64,000 nucleotides of DNA, from assembly GCA_963934855.1 (NCBI GenBank), contig CAWWAC010000007.1, positions 10,925-74,924 on the forward strand. Reading direction: 5' to 3'. Of this stretch, positions 16,942 to 25,968 are shown piece after piece. The DNA comes from MAG-120531 sp963934855. Lineage in GTDB: Bacteria; Bacteroidota; Bacteroidia; Flavobacteriales; Flavobacteriaceae. Positions within the stretch are counted from its first letter, which is position 1. Every line of letters begins with the position of its first letter. Below the pieces are notes generated by a model that saw only the letters and a list, made by a program, of their open reading frames with translations, ran no database searches and was not told where the DNA came from. The position numbers were made by a program, and so were the translations under genes.

Positions 16942-18237
16942 ATGCTTAAGAATTTTGTTGCTGAATTAAAATGGAGGGGCATGCTTCACGACGTCATGCC
17001 TGAAACTGAAGAACACCTTTTAAAAGAAATGCAGTCAGCATATATGGGTATTGACCCTACGGCAGATTCTTTACATATTGGACATTTAGTAGGTGTGATG
17101 ATGTTAAAACACTTTCAGCTTTCTGGACATAAGCCATATGCTCTCATAGGAGGTGCTACGGGAATGATTGGAGATCCGTCTGGAAAATCTAGTGAGCGAA
17201 ACCTCCTAGATGAGCCTACCCTAAGGCACAACCAAGAAGCATTAAAGCAGCAACTATCCCTTTTTTTAGATTTTAATACCTCAAAACTCAATGGTGCTGT
17301 ACTGGTGAATAACTATGATTGGATGAAAGATTTTTCATTTCTTTCATTTATAAGAGATGTGGGCAAACACATTACTGTAAATTATATGATGGCCAAAGAC
17401 TCTGTAAAAAAGAGACTGTCTTCTGAAGCTGCAGAAGGAATGTCATTTACAGAGTTTACCTATCAATTGGTGCAGGGATATGATTTTTTACACCTTTTTA
17501 AAAAATACAATTGCACGCTACAAATGGGCGGTTCGGACCAATGGGGAAATATCACCACGGGAACTGAGCTCATTAGACGCATTGGCGGAGGAAAGGGATA
17601 TGCCCTTACCTGTCCTTTAATCACTAAGGCAGACGGTACTAAATTTGGGAAAACAGAAGGGGGTAATATTTGGTTAGACGCTAATAGAACCTCTCCGTAC
17701 GCCTTTTTTCAATACTGGCTAAACACCTCAGATCTTGACGCAGAAAAATACATAAAAATATTTACGCTTTTAAGTGAGCAGGCCATTGTAAAGCTATCGA
17801 CAGAACACCAAGAAGGGCCACACTTAAGAAGTCTACAAAAAAAATTGGCAGAACATATAACTACTATGGTTCACGGAATTGAAGCCTATGAAAATGCACT
17901 TAAAGCCAGTGAAATCTTATTTGGAAATACCACTGCAACTGAAGTAAAATCATTAGACACTAAAATATTTTTAGAGATTTTTGAAGGAGTGCCACAGGCT
18001 TTTTTGTCTAAATCCTTTTTAAAAAATGGCTTGGATATGATTGCGGCTTTATCTGCAGAAACCGGCTTTTTAAAATCTAATGGAGATGCAAGAAGAGAAC
18101 TAAAGCAAAACGCTATTTCTGTAAATAAAGAAAAGGTAAAAGAAGATTATCTCATTGGTGAGCAAGACCTTATAAACAACCAATACGTACTCTTACAAAG
18201 AGGAAAGAAGCACTATTTTATCCTTGTTTTTAATTAA
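16942..18237 (+). CDS. tyrS: Tyrosyl-tRNA synthetase
   Basis: 431 residues, normal for bacterial TyrRS, which charges tRNA-Tyr in the cytoplasm. Class I signatures: HIGH at 45-48, the tyrosine-binding GGSDQWGNI, and KFGKT as the KMSKS-type loop. The C-terminal S4-like RNA-binding domain (about 365-431) contains SNGDARRELKQNAISVNKEKV. The stop codon overlaps that of the convergent LuxE-like gene within the sequence TTAA, so there is no space for a terminator between them. Confidence 0.95.
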   Translation: MLKNFVAELKWRGMLHDVMPETEEHLLKEMQSAYMGIDPTADSLHIGHLVGVMMLKHFQLSGHKPYALIGGATGMIGDPSGKSSERNLLDEPTLRHNQEALKQQLSLFLDFNTSKLNGAVLVNNYDWMKDFSFLSFIRDVGKHITVNYMMAKDSVKKRLSSEAAEGMSFTEFTYQLVQGYDFLHLFKKYNCTLQMGGSDQWGNITTGTELIRRIGGGKGYALTCPLITKADGTKFGKTEGGNIWLDANRTSPYAFFQYWLNTSDLDAEKYIKIFTLLSEQAIVKLSTEHQEGPHLRSLQKKLAEHITTMVHGIEAYENALKASEILFGNTTATEVKSLDTKIFLEIFEGVPQAFLSKSFLKNGLDMIAALSAETGFLKSNGDARRELKQNAISVNKEKVKEDYLIGEQDLINNQYVLLQRGKKHYFILVFN

Positions 18238-19220
18238 GGAACTAAAAGGTTACAGCCTCTAATAGCAGCGTGGTCAAAACGTCCTAAAATAGAAAAGCGT
18301 CCATTTCCATGTGTTTTGCCCAAGTCTTGTGTGGCTATAAAAGCACAGGAATAGGTGTTTGCTAAATCTATAACATTTACCCCTCCTGTCATGTGGTCTC
18401 CAATTAGATTTAAAGGGTCTTCTGTATCTCTAATACAAATTTTCATCCATGGCGGGCATTCAAAAATGCCCAAGCCTTTTGAATACCCTTGTGACAAAAG
18501 TTCTGTCATTCCGTATTCAGAATGAATTTGCGCTACACCAAAACCCTCTGTTAGCTGTGTGTGAAGGGCCTCTCTAACCATTTCTTTTCTCCTGCCTTTC
18601 ATGCCTCCTGTTTCCATTACTATAGTGTGTTTTAGTTGCATAGGATACTGCTCTACAAAATCTAAAAGGGCAAAAGAGACGCCCATTAGTAAAGTCTTAG
18701 TACCTAAGGCCTCTAAAGATTCTAATGTTTCTTTTAAAGCGAGATAGTTGTTCAAGTAAAAACCAGAATTTGGATGTTCACTCTTAGAAATAAGATCTGC
18801 TACCATATAAATCAAGGAAGATCCCTCTCTTTCCAAGTAGGCTGGCAATAATGCCAAAATACAATAGTCTGACGGTTTCCCGTAAAAGTTGTTAAAAGCA
18901 GTAGTGTAACTCATTTCATATTCAGCCAAATACGGCACAAAATGCTTTGAGGTCTCCTTATCAGTAGTGCCGCTAGAAGAAAAATAAAAATCTGTTTGCT
19001 CACCCCTCGCTAACATAGCATGTGACTTAAAAAAAGAGATAGGCATATATGGGATTTCTGAAAGCTCCTTTACTACCGTTGGTGTCTTTCCTAAATGATC
19101 ACAAAACTGACCATATACAGCATTCTGAAGGTACTGAAAAGCAAATAAATTTAAAGCGTATGCTTTAAATTCATCTGGACTTTGAATACTAAAAGGGTTT
19201 TTCTCAAACATCGCTTTCAT
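18234..19220 (-). CDS. LuxE/PaaK-like acyl-protein synthetase family protein
   Basis: 328 residues of the LuxE family (ANL superfamily), whose founding member activates fatty acids with ATP and transfers the acyl group to its own cysteine for reduction by LuxC. The ATP-phosphate loop FYFSSSGTTDKETS and the later HSEYGMTELLSQGYS motif are intact. No luxC, luxA or luxB is present, so bioluminescence is unlikely. Homologues are common in flavobacteria; the true substrate is unknown, with acyl activation for lipid or envelope modification as one option. It is divergent from the epimerase gene, 38 bases apart. Confidence 0.75.
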   Translation of the reverse strand: MKAMFEKNPFSIQSPDEFKAYALNLFAFQYLQNAVYGQFCDHLGKTPTVVKELSEIPYMPISFFKSHAMLARGEQTDFYFSSSGTTDKETSKHFVPYLAEYEMSYTTAFNNFYGKPSDYCILALLPAYLEREGSSLIYMVADLISKSEHPNSGFYLNNYLALKETLESLEALGTKTLLMGVSFALLDFVEQYPMQLKHTIVMETGGMKGRRKEMVREALHTQLTEGFGVAQIHSEYGMTELLSQGYSKGLGIFECPPWMKICIRDTEDPLNLIGDHMTGGVNVIDLANTYSCAFIATQDLGKTHGNGRFSILGRFDHAAIRGCNLLVP

Positions 19221-19258
19221 GGGACAAAAATAGGGAATAAATTATGTAATTTTGAGAT

Positions 19259-20257
19259 ATGATTCTAGTTACAGGAGGTACTGGGTTAGTGGGCGCCCAT
19301 TTGTTATATGAACTATGTTTGGCAGGGAAAACTCCAAGAGCCCTCTACAGAGCGCCAAATAGTTTAAATGGCGTAAAAAGTTTATTTAAGTCAAAGTCTG
19401 ATATTTTTGAATCCTTATTTGCTCAAATTGAATGGACACAAGGTGACATTTTAGACTTAGAGACTCTAAAATTTGCCTTTGCCGATGTGACGGAGTTATA
19501 CCACTGCGCAGCACTCATTTCTTTTGACCCTAAAGACTATAAAAAACTACAGCAAATCAATGTCGCTGGTACCGCAAACATCGTAAATTGCGCCCTTGAT
19601 TTTAAAGTGGTCAAAATGTGCTATGTGAGTTCTATAGCTAGCTTAGGTAAAACTACTGCTCCACATAGCATTAATGAAGATACCGATTGGAATATTGAAA
19701 ACCCCAATGTGTATGCCCTTAGTAAATACCAGGCAGAATTAGAGGTTTGGCGAGGTATTCAGGAGGGACTGCAAGCAGTAATCATAAATCCTGGGGTTAT
19801 TTTAGGTGCTGGATTTTGGAATAAAGGGAGTGGAAAATTATTTGGTTTTGCTAAAAAAGGGAGTGCTTACTATTTTCCTGGTGGATCTGGTTTTGTTGGT
19901 GTTTCTGACGTAGTAAAACTCATGCAATTGGGAATGGAAAGCAAAAATGCAAACCAACGCTATATTTGTGTTTCTGAAAACCTGAGTTATTTAGAAGTTT
20001 TCTCCTTTATGTCTAAAAGTTTTGGAACACAAAAGCCTACCAAAAAACTTTCTTTTTTATTTTTAGAAATATTATGGCGCCTAGATTATATAAAACAAAA
20101 AATCACAGGAGGACCAAGAAAAATAACTGCACAAACCGTTTTTAGTCTCAGACATCAAGATTTTTACAGCGCTCAAAAGAGCATAGATATGCTTAAAATG
20201 GAATACCAAAAAATAGATAAAATTATTCTAGACTGTTGTAATGCTTATGTTAATTAA
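19259..20257 (+). CDS. NAD-dependent epimerase/dehydratase (extended SDR)
   Basis: 332 residues with the Rossmann motif TGGTGLVGAHL at 5-15 and the catalytic YxxxK in NVYALSKYQAE, with an upstream serine in YVSSIASLG. This places it in the extended SDR family with sugar epimerases, dihydroflavonol-reductase-like enzymes and hydroxysteroid dehydrogenases. The C-terminal part (about 230-332) binds the substrate, which I cannot name. Its 3' end overlaps the convergent DUF4296 gene by 8 bases. Confidence 0.8.
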   Translation: MILVTGGTGLVGAHLLYELCLAGKTPRALYRAPNSLNGVKSLFKSKSDIFESLFAQIEWTQGDILDLETLKFAFADVTELYHCAALISFDPKDYKKLQQINVAGTANIVNCALDFKVVKMCYVSSIASLGKTTAPHSINEDTDWNIENPNVYALSKYQAELEVWRGIQEGLQAVIINPGVILGAGFWNKGSGKLFGFAKKGSAYYFPGGSGFVGVSDVVKLMQLGMESKNANQRYICVSENLSYLEVFSFMSKSFGTQKPTKKLSFLFLEILWRLDYIKQKITGGPRKITAQTVFSLRHQDFYSAQKSIDMLKMEYQKIDKIILDCCNAYVN

Positions 20258-20606
20258 GAGTCTCTATTTCAGTTTTTTTATTGTGTGCTACCTTTAAAGC
20301 TTGTAGCTTTTTCTCTACTCTTCTGTATATGTATTCGTAGTCTAGAGGTCTAGAAGCAAAATAAAGGTCATTTTGAGCATAGGTAAGGCTGTCTATTTCA
20401 TATTTTTTATACACATATGACAAAGGAGTGATGGATACATTTTCAAAAGAAGCTTTATCTACCTTGGCTGCTGTATTTAAAATAGAGAGGTCAAAAACAA
20501 TATCCTCCATTTCCTGAAGAGATAGAACACGATCTGGCCTTGGTACTATTTCATTGGCACAAGACCAAAACCCCAAAACCCCAAAAATTAAAATAATTAT
20601 TCTCAT
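20250..20606 (-). CDS. DUF4296 lipoprotein
   Basis: 118 residues: lipoprotein signal (MRIIILIFGVLGFWSC, modified Cys16) and then the short helical DUF4296 domain (PRPDRVLSLQEMEDIVFDLSIL and SFENVSITPLSYVYKKYEIDS). Function unknown. The start codon overlaps the dihydroorotase stop (TAATG), so the protein is translated from the GT2-dihydroorotase transcript. This gene order is, from memory, conserved in Flavobacteriaceae, suggesting an envelope role tied to the glycosyltransferase rather than to pyrimidines. Confidence 0.8.
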   Translation of the reverse strand: MRIIILIFGVLGFWSCANEIVPRPDRVLSLQEMEDIVFDLSILNTAAKVDKASFENVSITPLSYVYKKYEIDSLTYAQNDLYFASRPLDYEYIYRRVEKKLQALKVAHNKKTEIETLN

Positions 20607-21946
20607 TAGTCTCTGTTATAAGTAAGTCTCATTGCATTTTTTTGATCAGAAATAACTCCCTGGTCATAAGCCAAATGTCCGTTGACAAAAGTTTTGTGCA
20701 CCTGGTGGGTAAAAGTAGTTCCTAAAAAAGGAGACCAACCACACTTAGAAACAATATTTTGACCGCTTACTGTCCATGGAACATTTGGTTTTATAAGTAC
20801 AAGGTCTGCAAAATATCCTTCTCTTAAATAGCCCCTCCTATTTATATTAAAAAGGATAGCGGGGTTGTGGCAAATTTTCTGAACTAAATTGGGTAGAGAA
20901 ATCATTCCCTGACCTACTTTTTCTAAAAGTCCTACCAAAGCGTGTTGAACCAAAGGGCCTCCAGAGGGTGCTTGTGCGTATTTTTGCTGTTTTTCTTCTA
21001 TGGTGTGAGGTGCGTGATCTGTAGCTATAACGTCTATTCTGTCATCTAAAAGTGCCTCCCACAAACCTGCCCTATCTGCGGACGTCTTCACTGCCGGATT
21101 CCATTTAATATAACTGCCTTTTTCTGCGTAGTCCATATCTGAAAACCAAAGGTGATGAAGGCATACCTCTGCTGTTATTTTTTTATCTTTTAATGGAATA
21201 TCATTTCTAAACAGATGAGTTTCTCTAGCAGTAGACAAGTGAAATACATGAAGTCTAGCAGCGGTCCTTTCTGCCAAGGCTACTGCCTTAGAAGAAGACA
21301 AGTAACAGGCTTCTGCTGAGCGAATTTCTGGGTGTGCACTCATAGGAATATCAGCGCCATAGCTCTCTGTATAGGCTTCCATATTTGCCCTTATAGTTCC
21401 CTCATCTTCACAGTGCGCACAAATTACAAGTGCTGTATTACTAAAAATTCCTTCTAATACCTGCTCGTTGTCTACCAGCATATTCCCTGTAGAAGAACCT
21501 AAAAATAGTTTCACATTAGAGGTGGCATTTTTATCCAACCTTTTTAACTCTTCTAAATTGTCATTGGTGCCTCCAAAAGGAAAGGCATAGTTAGCAAAGG
21601 AACTTTGAGCACCCAATAAAAACTTAGCTTCTAGCGCTTTAATGGAAGTGGTTTGTGGGTTGGTATTAGGCTGCTCCATATACGAGGTAACACCCCCAGC
21701 CACAGCAGCCCTACTTTCTGTGTATATGTTTCCTTTATGAGTAAGTCCTGGCTCTCTAAAATGAACCTGATCATCAATCATTCCAGGCAATACCAACATT
21801 CCAGCTGCATCTATTACGGTAGCTGTTAGGTGGGAAAGATCGGTCCCTATTTTATCAATAAACTGATCTTTTAGAAGAATATCGGCCTGAAAGGTCAAGC
21901 CTTCATTTACTAAGGTTCCGTTTTTAATTAAAGTATATGATGCCAT
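20606..21946 (-). CDS. pyrC: Dihydroorotase
   Basis: 446 residues of the class I dihydroorotase/allantoinase amidohydrolase family, which closes carbamoyl-aspartate to dihydroorotate in pyrimidine synthesis. Metal-site motifs: DDQVHFREPG, AHCEDEG, FHLSTARE and the catalytic IATDHAPH. The first motif is unusual: QxH instead of HxH, so one metal ligand differs. The same replacement occurs, as I recall, in Bacteroidota relatives. One base separates it from the GT2 gene and one base overlaps the DUF4296 gene, so all three form a tight operon. Confidence 0.85.
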   Translation of the reverse strand: MASYTLIKNGTLVNEGLTFQADILLKDQFIDKIGTDLSHLTATVIDAAGMLVLPGMIDDQVHFREPGLTHKGNIYTESRAAVAGGVTSYMEQPNTNPQTTSIKALEAKFLLGAQSSFANYAFPFGGTNDNLEELKRLDKNATSNVKLFLGSSTGNMLVDNEQVLEGIFSNTALVICAHCEDEGTIRANMEAYTESYGADIPMSAHPEIRSAEACYLSSSKAVALAERTAARLHVFHLSTARETHLFRNDIPLKDKKITAEVCLHHLWFSDMDYAEKGSYIKWNPAVKTSADRAGLWEALLDDRIDVIATDHAPHTIEEKQQKYAQAPSGGPLVQHALVGLLEKVGQGMISLPNLVQKICHNPAILFNINRRGYLREGYFADLVLIKPNVPWTVSGQNIVSKCGWSPFLGTTFTHQVHKTFVNGHLAYDQGVISDQKNAMRLTYNRD

Positions 21947-21947
21947 T

Positions 21948-22676
21948 TTAGAAATTTTTCTTATTGAAAATACTCTGGGCTTTTAATTTTAAGACACCTA
22001 TAACTGCTTCTCCCACTATGGAAGAACTCATCTTAGATTTCCCCAACACCCTATCTCTAAAAATAATGGGGACTTCTTCTATTTTAAATCCTTTTATATG
22101 GGCTCTAAATTTCATTTCAATCTGAAAGGCGTAGCCTACAAACTTAACGCGGTCCAAAGGAATGGCTTCTAATACTTTTCTGGAGTAACACACAAAACCA
22201 GAGGTGGGGTCATGTACCTTCATTCCGGTAATGATTTTTACATAAAAAGAGGCTCCGTATGAAATTAAAATTCTGTACAAGGGCCAATTTACTACGTTAA
22301 TGCCTTTTTTATAACGAGAACCAATAGAGAGGTCTGCCCCCTTTTCACAGGCTTCAAATAAAGAAATAAGGTCTTTTACAGGATGTGAAAAATCTGCATC
22401 CATCTCAAAAATGTAGTCATAAGACCTAGCCAATGCCCATTTAAAACCATGAATATAGGCCGTACCTAGCCCCCCTTTACCTGCTCTTTCTTCTAAAAAA
22501 AGTTGTTCTGGATAGTCTTGCTGTAATTTTTTTACTGCAAAAGCAGTTCCGTCTGGTGATCCATCGTCTACTATAAGTACATGAAAAGACATAGGTAATT
22601 CAAAAACAGCCTCTACTATTTGAGAAATATTCTCAATCTCATTATAGGTGGGAATAATAACAATCCTTGGGGTCAT
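21948..22676 (-). CDS. Polyprenol-phosphate mannosyl/glycosyltransferase (GT2)
   Basis: 242 residues from ATG 22676 (MTPRIVIIPTYNEIENI); the -7 box at 22695-22702 rules out a longer form. DPM1-like GT-A fold: DDGSPDGT nucleotide-sugar site, the metal-binding DADFSHP, and the family's GSRYKKG and HDPTSGFVCY motifs. It transfers a sugar, likely mannose, from a nucleotide sugar to polyprenyl phosphate at the inner membrane. The products are donors for PMT-type enzymes, two of which (22805 and 58500) are in this window. First gene of a three-gene operon. Confidence 0.88.
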   Translation of the reverse strand: MTPRIVIIPTYNEIENISQIVEAVFELPMSFHVLIVDDGSPDGTAFAVKKLQQDYPEQLFLEERAGKGGLGTAYIHGFKWALARSYDYIFEMDADFSHPVKDLISLFEACEKGADLSIGSRYKKGINVVNWPLYRILISYGASFYVKIITGMKVHDPTSGFVCYSRKVLEAIPLDRVKFVGYAFQIEMKFRAHIKGFKIEEVPIIFRDRVLGKSKMSSSIVGEAVIGVLKLKAQSIFNKKNF

Positions 22677-22694
22677 GACATGAAAATTTGTACA

Positions 22695-22702
22695 CAAAAA
22701 TA
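22695..22702 (-). promoter_or_regulatory. -7 promoter element of the GT2-pyrC-DUF4296 operon
   Basis: TATTTTTG on the minus strand, an exact TAnnTTTG match 19 bases before the chosen ATG. It decides against the upstream GTG. Confidence 0.65.
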
Positions 22703-22779
22703 GCACATTAATGCCGTTATCTAAGTGTTAGTGTAGGCTTTATGCTTTTTTTATAAGGAACAAACCCACTTATAATTTG

Positions 22780-22787
22780 TAAATTTG
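22780..22787 (+). promoter_or_regulatory. -7 promoter element of the 22805 operon
   Basis: TAAATTTG, an exact TAnnTTTG match 18 bases before the start codon at 22805. Confidence 0.55.
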
Positions 22788-22804
22788 CCTGCAAAACATC
22801 ATGA

Positions 22805-24484
22805 ATGAAAGGCAATCAACAAAAGCTTTTTTATATACTCATAGGACTTATTGCCCTTGTAAACTGCCTTCAAGCAGCTTATACAGAACTTATTTACGAT
22901 GAGGCCTATTATTGGTATTTCTCTACTCAATTAGATTGGGGATACTTTGACCACCCCCCTATGGTGGCTGGCATGATGGCGCTTGGAAACTTAGTTTTTA
23001 AGGGGACTCTTGCTGTTAGAATTATTGGCGTTTTAATGTCTGTAGGAACCTACATACTCCTTTGGGAAACTATCAAAGATCCTAGAAAATATTCCTTTGT
23101 ATGGTCTTTTATTGTCCTGGTTTTTTCTATGACTTTACTAAACGCTTATGGGTTTTTTAGCCTGCCAGACACCCCTTTATTATTTTTTACTGCCTTATTT
23201 ATTTTTTTTCTGCAAGCTTTTTACGACAAAGCCAATTGGACACTCAGTCTGGCGTTAGGGCTTGTCATGGCAGCGCTCATGTATAGTAAATACCATGCCG
23301 TTTTAGTGATTGTTGGTGTTGTTTTTGGAAATCCTAAACTACTTAAAAACCGTTATGCCTGGGGATCTGTTTTAGTAAGCCTCTTGGCATACAGTCCACA
23401 TTTATACTGGTTGTATAAAAATGAATTTGTATCTGTAGCTTACCACCTTTTTGAAAGGCCTAATAGAGCCTATGATTTCTTTGATTTTGGTCTTGGATAT
23501 TGGGTGAATTTAATAGCTATTTTTGGACTTACTTTTCCTTTTATATACAAAACGCTCTTTTCTGTAAAAGCCAATACTTCATTAAAAAAAAGTATGATTG
23601 GGATAGTGCTTACAGTACTCGTATTTTTTCTAGTTTCAAGTTTTAATAGGCGCATACAAACCCAATGGATAGTTGTAATCTGTATTCCTGTGGCTTATTT
23701 AGTATTTGAAAGGCTTATAGAAGATAAAAAACTGCGCAAACAGCTCTGGATATCTGGCCTTATTAATACAGCCCTTATTGTATTTTTAAGGCTTGGCTTA
23801 ATCTTTGAGCCTTTACTTCCTATTTCTTATGAAGCCCATGGCAATAAAGAATGGGTAGCTGCTTTAGAAAAAAAAGTAGGTCTCGCAAAAGTAGTCTTTG
23901 AAGATTCCTATAGAAATGCGCCCATGTACGCATTCTATTCTAAAGCCACTACCTACTCTCTAAATAGCATTAGCTACAGGGAAAATCAATATAATATTGA
24001 CGGTTCAGAAGAAAGTATTCAAGGAGAAAAAGTGGCTTATATTACAAAGAAAGATATACAGAGTGATTTCTCCTTCCAAAAAGCAAAAAATACTGTTTAT
24101 TACGGCAGGTGGATAGACCATTTTCAGTCTTACTCCCTTTTGGAAACTAAGCTTTTAGAAATCTCTGCAGGCGTAATCTATTTTAAATTGACCAATCCCT
24201 ATAAAAATACTATAGCGCTACAAGACTTAGACTTTGGAGTGGCTTTTCTTAATTCTTACAAGCAATATAAAAACCTGACCCCCATTAATTTTTCTAAAGA
24301 GGAAGAAAAGGAAATGAATAATAAAAGCCTAGCACCAGGAGCTTCTATTTTAATTAAGGGGGCTTTTAAAAAACCTACCAGTTATGATGAGAGTGGCTAT
24401 TTTAAAATCACTATTGCAAGCGCAGGACTGCCTTACTTACTTGGAGGTACCAATCAAAAAATAGCTCGATGGAAACCCTTTTAA
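22805..24484 (+). CDS. PMT/ArnT-type glycosyltransferase (GT-C, membrane)
   Basis: 559 residues with about ten membrane helices. The first periplasmic loop has the catalytic acidic pair in ELIYDEAYYWYFS and the GYFDHPPMVAGM motif typical of PMT_2/ArnT enzymes, which transfer a sugar from a polyprenyl-phosphate carrier to lipid A or protein. The last 170 residues are a soluble periplasmic domain. It is the first gene of an operon with DUF4271 (16-base overlap) and uroporphyrinogen-III synthase. The GT2 enzyme encoded divergently could supply its lipid-linked sugar. Acceptor unknown. Confidence 0.8.
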   Translation: MKGNQQKLFYILIGLIALVNCLQAAYTELIYDEAYYWYFSTQLDWGYFDHPPMVAGMMALGNLVFKGTLAVRIIGVLMSVGTYILLWETIKDPRKYSFVWSFIVLVFSMTLLNAYGFFSLPDTPLLFFTALFIFFLQAFYDKANWTLSLALGLVMAALMYSKYHAVLVIVGVVFGNPKLLKNRYAWGSVLVSLLAYSPHLYWLYKNEFVSVAYHLFERPNRAYDFFDFGLGYWVNLIAIFGLTFPFIYKTLFSVKANTSLKKSMIGIVLTVLVFFLVSSFNRRIQTQWIVVICIPVAYLVFERLIEDKKLRKQLWISGLINTALIVFLRLGLIFEPLLPISYEAHGNKEWVAALEKKVGLAKVVFEDSYRNAPMYAFYSKATTYSLNSISYRENQYNIDGSEESIQGEKVAYITKKDIQSDFSFQKAKNTVYYGRWIDHFQSYSLLETKLLEISAGVIYFKLTNPYKNTIALQDLDFGVAFLNSYKQYKNLTPINFSKEEEKEMNNKSLAPGASILIKGAFKKPTSYDESGYFKITIASAGLPYLLGGTNQKIARWKPF

Positions 24485-25131
24485 GACCTTCTTTCATTGC
24501 AGACTGGATTCTGGGTGTTTTATTACTATCACTCCTAATTATGGTGCTTTCAAAACAAATTCACTTGCACCGTTTTACTCTTTTCACTAATCTTCTTACC
24601 AATAATAAGTATGTATTGGTGTACAATAAAAAAAAACAGTTATTACATCCTTTTCAGCTACTGTGGCAGCTATTTGCTATTTTAAATACCAGTCTTTTTT
24701 TATATTTAAACCTAGGTCTGCTCACTATAAGGTTGGGGAGTTCTAGTTATTTGTCAAGTTCTTTTATATTGATTTTTCTGGGGGTGGCTTTTTTTGTTTA
24801 TGCCAAACAATTAGCGCAAAGATTAAATGGTGTATTTTTCAATAACAACAGACTCATGAAAGACCTCACCTTTAAAAAAAGCAGTTATTTTAACTATGCC
24901 TCAATCATTCTTTTTATTTCTAACCTGCTATTTCTATTTTTATTCCCTAACTCTAGGATCTTGTTTTTCGTTAGTATTGGCTTAGCTTTTTTAGTGATCT
25001 TAAGTGGCTGGCTTGTGATAATTAGAAATCATCAAAAACACATTATAAACAACATCTTCTATTTTATTTTGTACCTTTGCGCTCTTGAAATTGCGCCTTT
25101 TTTAATTATTGTCCGTATTTTTAAAATGTGA
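24469..25131 (+). CDS. DUF4271 membrane protein
   Basis: 220 residues with about five or six membrane helices and basic connecting loops (YNKKKQLLHPFQ, YAKQLAQRLNGVFF). The order and the HPFQLLWQLF stretch match the DUF4271 family of Bacteroidota, with no known function. It overlaps the glycosyltransferase gene by 16 bases and precedes the hemD-like gene by 4 bases, so the three are co-expressed. Confidence 0.75.
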   Translation: METLLRPSFIADWILGVLLLSLLIMVLSKQIHLHRFTLFTNLLTNNKYVLVYNKKKQLLHPFQLLWQLFAILNTSLFLYLNLGLLTIRLGSSSYLSSSFILIFLGVAFFVYAKQLAQRLNGVFFNNNRLMKDLTFKKSSYFNYASIILFISNLLFLFLFPNSRILFFVSIGLAFLVILSGWLVIIRNHQKHIINNIFYFILYLCALEIAPFLIIVRIFKM

Positions 25132-25135
25132 AACT

Positions 25136-25882
25136 ATGAAGGTAAAAACAATTTTAGTCTCTCAGCCAGAGCCAAAAATGGAGAACTCTCCATATGCAAG
25201 GCTAATAGAAAAAGAGAAAGTAAAGGTAGATTTTAGACCTTTCATTCATGTAGAAGGCGTAGACGCTAAAATGGTGCGTCAACAAAAAATTGATCTCAAT
25301 AATTTTACCGCTATCATACTCACCAGCAGAAACGCAGTAGACCACTATTTTAGATTGGCAGAAGAAATGAGATTTAAAGTTCCAGACAGTATGAAGTATT
25401 TTTGCCAATCAGAGGCAGTTGCTTTCTACCTTCAAAAATATGTAGTATACAGAAAGCGCAAGATATACGTAGGGAAAATGAATTTTTCAGATATGGTCCC
25501 TTTGTTTAAAAAGTACAAGGAAGAGAAATTCTTACTCCCTTCTTCAGATGTTCTTAAGTCTATTGTGCCTGAGACTTTAGACAGCCTTAGCCTAGATTGG
25601 AAAAGAGGCATTTTTTACAAAACAGTTATTAGTGATCTTTCAGATTTGAACGACGTTTTATATGATGTATTAGTGTTTTTTAGTCCTTCTGGAATAGAGT
25701 CATTACTTAAAAATTTCCCTGACTTTAAACAAAATAATACTAGAATAGCAGTGTTTGGAAATTCTACCGTCAATGCAGCTACTGAGGCTGGTTTAAGGAT
25801 AGACATTAAGGCTCCTACTCCAGAAACACCCTCTATGACCATGGCACTTCAAAAATACATTACAGGAGCAAACAAGAAATAA
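25136..25882 (+). CDS. hemD: Uroporphyrinogen-III synthase family protein
   Basis: 248 residues from ATG 25136 (MKVKTILVSQPEPK). Two-lobed HemD fold: LTSRNAVDHYF in the first lobe and FFSPSGIESLL plus FGNSTVNAATEAGL in the second match HemD motifs. The enzyme closes hydroxymethylbilane to uroporphyrinogen III for heme and siroheme. HemD is poorly conserved, so the name rests on motif order and length. It sits behind DUF4271 and away from other hem genes, a pairing I recall from other flavobacteria. Confidence 0.8.
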   Translation: MKVKTILVSQPEPKMENSPYARLIEKEKVKVDFRPFIHVEGVDAKMVRQQKIDLNNFTAIILTSRNAVDHYFRLAEEMRFKVPDSMKYFCQSEAVAFYLQKYVVYRKRKIYVGKMNFSDMVPLFKKYKEEKFLLPSSDVLKSIVPETLDSLSLDWKRGIFYKTVISDLSDLNDVLYDVLVFFSPSGIESLLKNFPDFKQNNTRIAVFGNSTVNAATEAGLRIDIKAPTPETPSMTMALQKYITGANKK

Positions 25883-25968
25883 ATTGTTTTGTTCATAACT
25901 TATTAGTGTGTATTTTTTAAAAATATAACAATTCGCTACATTTAGAAACGTTTAATCCCGTTTCTACT

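Noticed and set aside
18234..18237. Overlapping stop codons of tyrS and the LuxE-like gene as a regulatory site
   Set aside because: TTAA simply encodes a stop on both strands; compact packing explains it.
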